Shown here: one piece after another, positions 1 through 4,920 of the stretch
Layout of the letters: each line of letters opens with the position of its first letter
Position numbering within the stretch: position 1 is the first letter of the stretch
DNA from: Cyclobacteriaceae bacterium
Lineage (GTDB): Bacteria; Bacteroidota; Bacteroidia; Cytophagales; Cyclobacteriaceae
NCBI GenBank assembly: GCA_025455445.1
Contig: JALOMN010000154.1
Coordinates: 1 to 5,253, forward strand
DNA length: 5,253 nucleotides
Direction: 5' to 3'
Notes under the pieces: generated by a model
The model's input: only the letters and a program-made list of their open reading frames with translations
Told to the model about the DNA's origin: nothing
Databases searched by the model: none
Program-made: the position numbers and the translations under genes

Positions 1-345
1 GATACATTAGGTAATCAAATTTTGGGTAATGCAATTAAGAATGCCAAAAATGTTGTTATGGCTCACAAGCTTCTACAGAGCCGTACTTTACGAATAGAAA
101 TAATTCTAGTCGATTACGATTCGCTTGAACACAGTGACCAGGGATTAAGAATAAATGCCAACGAGGGATTCGTAAATTTATTAACGAATGCTGAGCACCA
201 GGAAGACCTGAAAATTAATCGGGAGTTTAATCCTTACAAATTGGTAAATGGAGAAAGACATCTTGCATTTTCCGTAATGGCATCCATGTTATACGATTCA
301 GTCAGGACAAAGCGATTCTTAGATCGTAATAAGGAGAAAGAGATT
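1..345 (+). pseudogene. CHASE2-like sensor-domain fragment fused in frame to alkB
   Basis: The translated frame before the AlkB core reads like the middle of a Bacteroidota CHASE2 domain, an extracytoplasmic sensory domain of membrane-bound cyclases, kinases and phosphatases. Seen in order: a helix ending NAKNVVMAHKLL, then YDSLEHSD, NEGFVNLLTNAEHQEDLK, VNGERHLAFSV and SMLYDS, ending DRNKEKEIVNYYG. From memory, CHASE2 proteins of this phylum show the same succession (EGFVNL, QEDLK, a VNG turn, LYDS, then a final INYxGN) before the rest of the sensor domain and three membrane helices. Here the sequence switches to AlkB at that last motif, so the second half of CHASE2, the membrane helices and any output domain are absent. 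The N-terminal part would lie left of the window. The call rests on recalled family patterns without an alignment. Alternatives are an unknown domain or a genuine but undescribed AlkB fusion. Confidence 0.55.
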
Positions 346-894
346 GTAAATTATTATGGAAAGTTGATGCCGAAGACAAAGGCAGATCAGTATTTCAATG
401 ATTTGATGTCTTCTATAGAATGGCGGAATGATGAAGCAGTAATTTTTGGTAAACTCATTACCACCAAACGCAAGGTGGCCTGGTATGGCGATCGTCAATT
501 TGAATACACGTATAGCAACATCACCAAGCACGCCTTGCCATGGACTAAGGAATTGCTCGAACTCAAGACATTAGCCGAGAAAACAACCAGAGAGCAATTC
601 AATTCCTGTTTATTGAATCTGTATCACACTGGAGAAGAAGGCATGGCGTGGCACAGTGACGGTGAAAAGGATTTGAAGAAAGATGGCGCGATTGGTTCAA
701 TGAGCTTCGGTGCTGAGCGCAAATTTTCGTTTCGCCATAAGCAAACCAAAGAAGTAATTTCAATCAAGTTGGAGCATGGAAGCTTGCTCGTGATGAAGGG
801 CACCACGCAAACACATTGGCTGCACCGCCTTCCGCCAACCAAATTGATTGCCACACCTCGCATCAATCTCACTTTTCGCACAATAGTCGGATAG
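1..894 (+). CDS. alkB: AlkB-type 2OG-Fe(II) dioxygenase with a foreign N-terminal segment (5' end outside window)
   Basis: AlkB-family dioxygenases oxidatively demethylate alkylated bases (1-methyladenine, 3-methylcytosine) using Fe(II) and 2-oxoglutarate. Residues are numbered here from the first possible start, a TTG at 22. The core (about residues 109-290) is complete: the nucleotide-recognition stretch EWRNDEAVIFGK, then LNLYHTGEEGMAWHSD with iron ligands H211 and D213, distal ligand H268 in THWLHRLP, and the 2OG-binding arginines R280 and R286 in PRINLTFR. It resembles ALKBH2-like bacterial AlkB, which is usually about 200 residues. The frame is open back to base 1 with no stop, so the true start may lie upstream. 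Residues 1-108 do not belong to AlkB and resemble a CHASE2 sensor domain (separate entry). The usual AlkB N-terminus with an 'LLPxDG'-like motif before NYYGK is missing. An internal ATG at 286 would give a 202-residue, AlkB-sized protein, but no clear ribosome binding site precedes it. AlkB identity is very firm; the translation start is not. Confidence 0.93.
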   Translation, partial: DTLGNQILGNAIKNAKNVVMAHKLLQSRTLRIEIILVDYDSLEHSDQGLRINANEGFVNLLTNAEHQEDLKINREFNPYKLVNGERHLAFSVMASMLYDSVRTKRFLDRNKEKEIVNYYGKLMPKTKADQYFNDLMSSIEWRNDEAVIFGKLITTKRKVAWYGDRQFEYTYSNITKHALPWTKELLELKTLAEKTTREQFNSCLLNLYHTGEEGMAWHSDGEKDLKKDGAIGSMSFGAERKFSFRHKQTKEVISIKLEHGSLLVMKGTTQTHWLHRLPPTKLIATPRINLTFRTIVG

Positions 895-967
895 AATTTC
901 TCGTGAAAGTTGTTTGTATTCCGCAACAGGACAGCCAGTTATGTAAAACGCCCAAACAAATTTCTTT

Positions 968-981
968 TAACTTTAACTTTA
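968..981 (+). promoter_or_regulatory. possible Bacteroidota -7 element(s) of the AraC gene
   Basis: Two overlapping copies of TAACTTTA (968-975 and 974-981) lie 25-38 nt before the proposed ATG of the AraC gene. They match the Bacteroidota -7 consensus TAnnTTTG at all but the last base. No clear TTG or TTTG -33 element is seen about 20 nt upstream, so this is tentative. Confidence 0.3.
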
Positions 982-1005
982 TGCGCGATAAACGGGCCAC
1001 TCAAC

Positions 1006-1854
1006 ATGATAAAAGAATATCATCAGCATAAAGTAAATTCAAATTTTCTACTTGTAATAAATGAGTCTGATTTTGGTAAGGCCAGATCCACAGCAGGTAA
1101 GGATAAATTCTACACGTTTGCCTGGAACAATGGCCCAAAGCAGAAAGTTATGCTCGATGAGTTGACTTATGATTTCCCTGCAAATGCGGTCTTGCCGATT
1201 ATGATGAGTCAACATTTCCGTTTTGAAAAACCGCAACAGATAGTAGCATGGCAGTTTAACCGTGAATTTTATTGCGTAGTCAATCACGATGCGGAAGTAG
1301 GTTGTGTGGGATTCCTATTTTATGGCGTTTCGGCTTCAATGTTTATTCTACCAGATGCAGAATCATTGAATGAATTAAAATTACTGCTCAACAATTTTCA
1401 AAAGGAATTTGAATCGGATGAGTGGAACAAAGATTCCATGTTGCGCACGCTGTTGGTGCGATTTATCATCATACTTACGCGTCAGGCCAGAAAGCAATAT
1501 CTGAATGTTGACTTTAAAGAAGATCGTTTTTCATTACTACGTCAATTCAATTTGCTAGTAGAAATAAATTATAAGAAGCAACATGGTGTGCAATTTTATG
1601 CAGATAAACTCTTCAAGTCGCCCAAAACAATTTCCAACATCTTTGCACAGTTTAGTGATAAATCTCCTCAGCAGATTATTCATGAACGTATAGTAAGTGA
1701 AGCAAAGCGTTTGCTTTATTATTCTGATAAGTCAATGAAAGAAATTGCCAAATATCTTGGTTTCGATGATCCGGCACATTTCAGCAAGTTTTTTAAAAAC
1801 CAAACCGGAGAAAATCCCACCGAAGTGAGAAAGAAATGGCAGAAAGGGAAGTAA
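1006..1854 (+). CDS. AraC-family transcriptional regulator
   Basis: This is a 282-residue DNA-binding regulator with an N-terminal region of about 190 residues and a C-terminal AraC double helix-turn-helix. The first HTH lies near residues 197-216 (FYADKLFKSPKTISNIFAQF). The second, near 244-267, contains SMKEIAKYLGFDDPAHFSKF, followed by the family signature FFKNQTGENPTEVRK. The N-terminal half (with SQHFRFEKPQQIVAWQFNREFYCV) has the look of the cupin-like effector region of Bacteroidota AraC proteins, but its ligand cannot be read from sequence. I chose the ATG at 1006; an in-frame TTG at 910 would add 32 residues (rich in basic and hydrophobic residues) that do not look like a natural N-terminus. 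It begins 111 nt after the alkB stop and ends 76 nt before the YHS operon on the same strand. Local control of that operon is an inference from adjacency alone. Confidence 0.92.
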   Translation: MIKEYHQHKVNSNFLLVINESDFGKARSTAGKDKFYTFAWNNGPKQKVMLDELTYDFPANAVLPIMMSQHFRFEKPQQIVAWQFNREFYCVVNHDAEVGCVGFLFYGVSASMFILPDAESLNELKLLLNNFQKEFESDEWNKDSMLRTLLVRFIIILTRQARKQYLNVDFKEDRFSLLRQFNLLVEINYKKQHGVQFYADKLFKSPKTISNIFAQFSDKSPQQIIHERIVSEAKRLLYYSDKSMKEIAKYLGFDDPAHFSKFFKNQTGENPTEVRKKWQKGK

Positions 1855-1903
1855 GTACAAGCCATCGGGAATAGTGTCCAACTAAAGTGTGCCTGATTCA
1901 TTC

Positions 1904-1911
1904 CAATTTTG
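1904..1911 (+). promoter_or_regulatory. possible -7 promoter element of the YHS-DoxX operon
   Basis: CAATTTTG matches the Bacteroidota -7 consensus TAnnTTTG at seven of eight positions and lies 19 nt before the ATG at 1931, in the 76-nt gap after the AraC gene. No convincing -33 TTG is seen at the right distance, which could suit an activator-dependent promoter. It is a weak call. Confidence 0.3.
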
Positions 1912-1930
1912 TAGTGTAAATGCAGGTAAC

Positions 1931-2377
1931 ATGAAATCAGCAGTATTAATATTAATAGTATGGGTATCCAGTTCAGTAGTTGGTTTGTCGCAAACTCCAG
2001 TTTATGCCCCTAATTCAGTAGCAATAAATGGCTACGACCCGGTAGCTTACTTTCAGGATAATAAACCGTTGGCAGGCAAAGCTGAGTTTTCATTCGAATG
2101 GAATGAAGCGAAGTGGCAATTTGCTACTGCTGAAAACCTGGCAAAGTTTAAAGAGCATCCTGAGCAATTTGCTCCGCAGTATGGTGGTTATTGTGCCTAT
2201 GGTGCCAGTCGTGGTTACTTGGCGCAAACCGATCCGCTGGCCTTTACCATTCTTGATAATAAGTTATATCTGAATTACAACCTGGATGTGCGCACTGAAT
2301 GGATGAAAGAGGTGAATAATAGAATTGCCAAAGCAAATGAAAACTGGAATTCAAAACTCAAATTCAAATCAAAATGA
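1931..2377 (+). CDS. exported YHS-domain protein (first of a tandem pair)
   Basis: This 148-residue protein has a signal peptide (residues 1-20, hydrophobic core AVLILIVWVSSSVVGL, probable cleavage near LSQ/TP) and one YHS domain of the secreted type. Visible motifs are INGYDPVAYF (32-41), the aromatic strand FSFEWNEAKWQFATAENLAKF, HPEQFAPQYGGYCAYG (76-91) with the only cysteine, C88, and a C-terminal LYLNYN...W segment. YHS domains are small, often metal-associated folds. Here the cysteines of the classical form are absent and the single Cys lies in GGYCAY. From memory, this family is annotated as a YHS-domain (seleno)protein because some members have selenocysteine. The start is the ATG at 1931, with AGGT 5 nt upstream and the signal peptide beginning at it. 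An earlier in-frame start at 1889 would put 14 polar residues before the signal peptide. Its stop overlaps the next gene's start by 4 nt (ATGA), indicating translational coupling. Biochemical function is unknown. Confidence 0.9.
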   Translation: MKSAVLILIVWVSSSVVGLSQTPVYAPNSVAINGYDPVAYFQDNKPLAGKAEFSFEWNEAKWQFATAENLAKFKEHPEQFAPQYGGYCAYGASRGYLAQTDPLAFTILDNKLYLNYNLDVRTEWMKEVNNRIAKANENWNSKLKFKSK

Positions 2378-2832
2378 GAATAGCATTCATTCTATTATTG
2401 ATATTTTTTGTGATGTCACATGGCAGTGCGCAGAATTCCTTGCGAACAAAGAATTTTAATCTTGAAAAAGGTCTTGCGATTCAAGGCTATGACCCCGTCA
2501 ACTATTTTACTCAGAGTAAGGCATTAAAGGGTAAAACACAATTTCAGTATAACTATGAGGGCATCACTTATCTATTCGCAAGCCAGTCTAATCTTGATTT
2601 GTTCAAAAAAAGTCCCGAAAAATATGAACCCCAATATGGCGGATGGTGCGCATACGCGATGGGCGCGAGCGGTGAAAAAGTGGAAGTAGATCCTGAAACG
2701 TTTAAGGTGGTAAATGGGAAATTATATCTATTCTATCATAGCTGGATTAACAATACGTTGATAAAGTGGAATGAAGATGAAGTTCATCTTATGCCCAAAG
2801 CAGATAAAAACTGGAAGGAAACATATAAATAG
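2374..2832 (+). CDS. exported YHS-domain protein (second of a tandem pair)
   Basis: This 152-residue paralogue of the preceding gene has a signal peptide (residues 1-19, core IAFILLLIFFVM, probable cleavage after GSA or SAQ). The YHS-domain motifs are in the same order: IQGYDPVNYF (36-45), LKGKTQFQYNYEGITYLFAS, SPEKYEPQYGGWCAYAMG (80-97) with its sole cysteine C92, then KLYLFYHSW and a Trp-containing C-terminus. It shares the GYDPVxYF and PQYGGxCAY blocks with its neighbour but is diverged elsewhere, so the duplication is old rather than a recent copy. It also has an acidic insertion after the Cys motif (SGEKVEVDPE) that is absent or different in the first copy. The ATG overlaps the upstream stop (ATGA at 2374-2377), and a DoxX gene follows after 6 nt. 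The pair may form a heteromer or act on different partners; this is inference. Confidence 0.9.
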   Translation: MRIAFILLLIFFVMSHGSAQNSLRTKNFNLEKGLAIQGYDPVNYFTQSKALKGKTQFQYNYEGITYLFASQSNLDLFKKSPEKYEPQYGGWCAYAMGASGEKVEVDPETFKVVNGKLYLFYHSWINNTLIKWNEDEVHLMPKADKNWKETYK

Positions 2833-2838
2833 ATACAC

Positions 2839-3240
2839 ATGAAATTAAAAATTATTTTGGATTGGATGCTGCGCCTTATTGCGGCTTTGATTTTGATGCA
2901 GACATTATATTTTAAATTTACCGCCCACCCAGAATCAGTTGCATTGTTTATCAAACTGGGTATAGAGCCCTGGGGTAGAATAGGGACGGGTGTAATTGAG
3001 TTGATGGCTGCAATTTTACTTTTAATTCCTGCTTCAGCATTTGTGGGGGCTGTCTTGGGTATAGGCCTGATGGCAGGAGCAATACTATCTCATCTTACAA
3101 TACTTGGTGTGGAGTCAGCTGGCGATGGCGGGCAATTGTTTATACTGGCAGTGGTGGTGATGATTTGCAGTGCCATTACAATTTGGAATCACAAAAAGCA
3201 CGGACAAGTTATCTATGAGAAACTGGTAAATCATAAGTAG
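2839..3240 (+). CDS. DoxX-family inner-membrane protein
   Basis: This 133-residue integral membrane protein has four predicted helices, at about residues 8-25, 49-64, 67-88 and 98-116. It carries the DoxX-like signature LYFKFTAHPESVALF followed by LGIEPWGRIGTGVIELMAAILLLIP. The length and four-helix layout are normal for small DoxX relatives. DoxX itself is a subunit of an archaeal thiosulfate:quinone oxidoreductase, but most bacterial homologues have no assigned reaction. A loop SAGDGGQLF (93-101) precedes helix 4, and the C-terminus is basic and probably cytoplasmic. The gene starts 6 nt after the second YHS gene and closes the operon; about 100 nt downstream is an AT-rich hairpin that could end the transcript. 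The sequence places it in the membrane beside two exported YHS proteins, suggesting a joint envelope function, but no substrate can be inferred. Confidence 0.9.
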   Translation: MKLKIILDWMLRLIAALILMQTLYFKFTAHPESVALFIKLGIEPWGRIGTGVIELMAAILLLIPASAFVGAVLGIGLMAGAILSHLTILGVESAGDGGQLFILAVVVMICSAITIWNHKKHGQVIYEKLVNHK

Positions 3241-3339
3241 TTAGTTAATTAATACTCTCAGCCCAGTTTAGTATTTAATGTCTATAAATTTGAATGAGCC
3301 CCACGTAAGAATTTGGTCATTATTGCTACGCACACGATG

Positions 3340-3364
3340 AAAATCATCCTATTCTGATGATTTT
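3340..3364 (+). terminator. AT-rich hairpin, possible terminator of the YHS-DoxX operon
   Basis: AAAATCATC (3340-3348) pairs perfectly over 9 bp with GATGATTTT (3356-3364) around a 7-nt loop, and one more T follows. It is symmetrical and could act on either strand. The stem has only three G:C pairs, so termination would be weak. It lies 100 nt after the DoxX stop and 80 nt before the next gene. Confidence 0.45.
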
Positions 3365-3444
3365 TAACATGGCATTTAATAATTAATAGAAGTAAACTTT
3401 ATGTGGAAGTAAAAGTGAACGCACACCATAAATGAACTGCTATT

Positions 3445-3849
3445 ATGAAAATTATTAAATCTATCTTGATCTTGTTGTCCGTTGCAGCAATGGCAACAAT
3501 GTTTGATGGTTGCAATGATGATAATGAAGAACCATCTCAGGCTGAATTATTGATTGGGAGCTGGCAAATTGTAAGCGATGTTGTTTCTGAATGCACCGAT
3601 CCGAATGATAACTATTCAGAAACCTGTACCTCAGGTTGTGAAACTATGGTTATTTCAAAGACTGAAATTACCATGGACGGACTTACTTTTACTTATACAG
3701 TAAGCGGAAACACATTAAGTATTAACATGGGCAGTGGAGTTACCTTAACGGTAAACTTTGTTGTATCCGGCTCTACACTTACTATCACTTTAAAAGATAG
3801 CCCGGCTGATGGAAATTGCAAGTACGTGGCTACGTATAAGAAAGTGTAA
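3445..3849 (+). CDS. lipocalin-like lipoprotein
   Basis: This 134-residue secreted protein has a lipoprotein signal peptide: the n-region is MKIIK, the hydrophobic core is SILILLSVAAMATM, and the lipobox-like FDGC has lipidated C23. The residues after the Cys are acidic (NDDNEE), resembling the acidic surface-export signal described for Bacteroidota lipoproteins. The mature part begins LLIGSWQIVSD, the typical first strand of Bacteroidota lipocalin-like domains. It continues with alternating beta strands (EITMDGLTFTYTVSGNTLSI, VNFVVSGSTLTITLKD) and ends in YVATYKKV. Four further cysteines (C50, C61, C65, C125) could form two disulfides. The lipobox is atypical, with Phe at -3 and Asp at -2, but such boxes are loose in this phylum. 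The gene is monocistronic by spacing (204 nt upstream gap) and has its own strong terminator downstream. Its ligand and role are unknown. Confidence 0.85.
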   Translation: MKIIKSILILLSVAAMATMFDGCNDDNEEPSQAELLIGSWQIVSDVVSECTDPNDNYSETCTSGCETMVISKTEITMDGLTFTYTVSGNTLSINMGSGVTLTVNFVVSGSTLTITLKDSPADGNCKYVATYKKV

Positions 3850-3906
3850 CTTGTGGCAAATGCGAGTAGAAAGGAATTTTTATCAGAGACTATTAAATTA
3901 TGAAAT

Positions 3907-3943
3907 GTCATTTCGCCCCGATGCAACGGGGCGATGACTTTTT
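3907..3943 (+). terminator. Rho-independent terminator after the lipoprotein gene
   Basis: TCGCCCCG (3913-3920) pairs with CGGGGCGA (3927-3934) around the loop ATGCAA. The stem extends through GTCA/TGAC (3907-3910 with 3935-3938) across a two-base TT bulge, and is followed by TTTTT at 3939-3943. It is the only GC-rich stem in an AT-rich intergenic region and lies 57 nt after the lipoprotein stop, in the right orientation. Confidence 0.9.
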
Positions 3944-4117
3944 GTTCCCACCATTAGTTGTGTGCATTTTAATTAATGGTTGCAAAGTGTTTACCATCTT
4001 TTAAATCAAAAAGTTGTGGTGGCATTGAGCAACATTCGCAATGCAAAGCCTTCAAAGAATATGTGATATTAATTCGTAACTTTAATCAAATGAAGCGAAG
4101 TAATTAAAAAATATGCA
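3944..4117. other. intergenic stretch between terminator and small membrane-protein gene
   Basis: With the terminator and the spacer before it, the gene-free gap is 3850-4117 (268 nt). After the terminator it is AT-rich, and no ORF with credible protein character was found on either strand. TAACTTTA at 4077-4084 resembles the Bacteroidota -7 element TAnnTTTG and lies 33 nt before the ATG at 4118; it probably marks the promoter of the small membrane-protein gene. No other repeat or RNA gene is recognised. Confidence 0.4.
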
Positions 4118-4279
4118 ATGAATCCTAAGTGGAATTATTATTTAGGTGGTGTTTCGACACTGGCGGTCATCTCCGGTTCAGTATTAAAAATACTTCATAT
4201 TAATGGAGGCACAGTGATGCTGTCGATGGGTCTTGTTTTATTTTTTATCTTCCTTGCTAACAAGCGCAGAGTCAGTTGA
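4118..4279 (+). CDS. small two-helix membrane protein (GldL-like motif)
   Basis: This is a 53-residue ORF. It starts at ATG 4118 after an A-rich leader (TTAAAAAATATGCA), as is usual in this phylum. It encodes MNPKWNYYLGG, a first hydrophobic helix (about residues 8-26), the turn LKILHINGGT (23-32), a second helix VMLSMGLVLFFIFLA (33-47) and a basic tail NKRRVS. The pattern 'G-x-LKILH-x-x-G-G, then a hydrophobic helix' resembles the FKIxHWPG segment in the membrane part of the gliding/type IX secretion protein GldL and in many short Bacteroidota membrane proteins. This similarity is recalled, not computed. The protein is far too short to be GldL itself. Positive charges at the C-terminus suggest that both termini are cytoplasmic. 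It overlaps the convergent minus-strand gene by 8 nt, so both stop codons lie in GTCAGTTGA. Function unknown. Confidence 0.7.
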   Translation: MNPKWNYYLGGVSTLAVISGSVLKILHINGGTVMLSMGLVLFFIFLANKRRVS

Positions 4280-4478
4280 GCTCTCTTATCTCAAAATCAT
4301 TACCCTTCCCAAACTTGATGGTATCTTTCAGCTTGTAGCGTTCAAGTGTAAATAAATCCTTTACATTGAAATCGCCATTCACTAAAATGCGTTCAATTTC
4401 AAATTCATACGTATCGCCATAGTTGATGAGACGATATTTTTTTCCTACGCGTAATACATCAAATGAAAGTCCGGCCAT
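4272..4478 (-). CDS. small hypothetical protein downstream of groES-like gene
   Basis: This is a 68-residue cytosolic protein with no signal peptide or membrane segment. It starts MAGLSFDVLRVGKKYRLINYG and continues TYEFEIERILVNGDFNVKDLFTLERYKLKD, a run of short beta strands with many charged residues that suggests a small SH3-like barrel; that fold is a guess. The ending FGKGNDFEIREL is well formed, and the start has the A-rich leader AAAAAAATAA expected here. I believe similar short proteins (MAGL.FD.L.VGKKY) are common in Cytophagales genomes, but I do not recognise a named family. It lies 55 nt after the GroES-like gene on the same strand, with a perfect inverted repeat between them, and its 3' end overlaps the convergent membrane-protein gene. 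Confidence 0.75.
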   Translation of the reverse strand: MAGLSFDVLRVGKKYRLINYGDTYEFEIERILVNGDFNVKDLFTLERYKLKDTIKFGKGNDFEIRELN

Positions 4479-4492
4479 TTATTTTTTTGGTT

Positions 4493-4525
4493 AGTCGTCA
4501 GACCGCTCAAAACAGTCTGACGACT
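4493..4525. repeat. 11-bp perfect inverted repeat between groES-like and small gene
   Basis: AGTCGTCAGAC (4493-4503) pairs perfectly with GTCTGACGACT (4515-4525) around an 11-nt loop. It occupies the 55-nt gap between the GroES-like stop and the next minus-strand ATG. Read on the minus strand it is followed by AACCAAAAAAATAA and not by a T run, so it is not a standard terminator for that strand. Read on the plus strand it is followed only by TTAAAT. A transcript-processing or stabilising hairpin is a better guess. Confidence 0.6.
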
Positions 4526-4533
4526 TTAAATAA

Positions 4534-4914
4534 TTACAATTCTTCTTCGCGTTCGAGCATTAAAATGGACGACTGTGGAACGATAAAATATTTTTCATTT
4601 TCATACATGACCTCAATGGCGCCTTTTTGCAGGAAGATAGCCATATCACCTTCCTGCGCCTGCAGTGGAAGGTATTTTACCTGTTCATCTTTTCCTTTCC
4701 ACATATCGTCTTCATCGGCAGGCAATGGCAGTGGGTAACCCGGACCTACTTTGATTACATAGCCTCGCTGTATTTTTTCTTTTTCTTGCACACCCGGTGG
4801 CAGATACAAACCGCTTTCGGTGCGATCAGTTTCTTTCGCAGGGCGAATCAACACGCGATCACCTACTACAATCAACTTCTTCAACTTATTATCCGCAGTA
4901 AGTTTTATAGCCAT
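4534..4914 (-). CDS. GroES-like co-chaperonin with a central insertion
   Basis: GroES (Hsp10) rings cap the GroEL folding chamber through a mobile loop. This 126-residue protein has the Cpn10 pattern: core strand IVVGDRVLIRP (15-25), mobile-loop region KETDRTESGLYLPPG (27-41) with GLYL in the place of the GroEL-binding GIVL-type tripeptide, strand GYVIKVGPG (51-59), GDMAIFLQKGAIEVMYENEKYFIVP (89-113) and the C-terminal SSILMLER. Normal GroES is about 95 residues. The extra length comes from an N-terminal lead of about 10 residues and an insertion, GYPLPLPADEDDMWKGKDEQ (59-78), in the region of the roof loop. No groEL is adjacent, whereas the housekeeping groES normally precedes groEL, so this is probably a second, specialised paralogue. 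It starts 51 nt after an upstream gene on the same strand; the ATG is preceded by AGAAAAATATC. Family call firm; partner unknown. Confidence 0.88.
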   Translation of the reverse strand: MAIKLTADNKLKKLIVVGDRVLIRPAKETDRTESGLYLPPGVQEKEKIQRGYVIKVGPGYPLPLPADEDDMWKGKDEQVKYLPLQAQEGDMAIFLQKGAIEVMYENEKYFIVPQSSILMLEREEEL

Positions 4915-4920
4915 GATATT

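Noticed and set aside
22..276. TTG at 22 as the true start of the AlkB gene
   Set aside because: The frame is open to base 1 and the coding character (helix LGNQILGNAIKN) continues across the TTG, so it is an edge effect; the real start is upstream or internal.
910..1005. 32-residue N-terminal extension of the AraC regulator from a TTG
   Set aside because: The residues do not look like a natural AraC N-terminus, the region contains promoter-like TAACTTTA repeats, and an ATG at 1006 fits better.
1889..1930. Earlier start for the first YHS gene
   Set aside because: It would bury the signal peptide behind 14 polar residues and overlaps the promoter-like CAATTTTG; the ATG at 1931 has an AGGT upstream and begins the signal peptide.
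3279..3341. 20-codon plus-strand ORF after the DoxX gene
   Set aside because: Very short, no start context, ends at the hairpin; nothing supports coding.
3900..4004. 34-codon plus-strand ORF
   Set aside because: It runs through the GC-rich terminator hairpin and its translation has no protein-like character.
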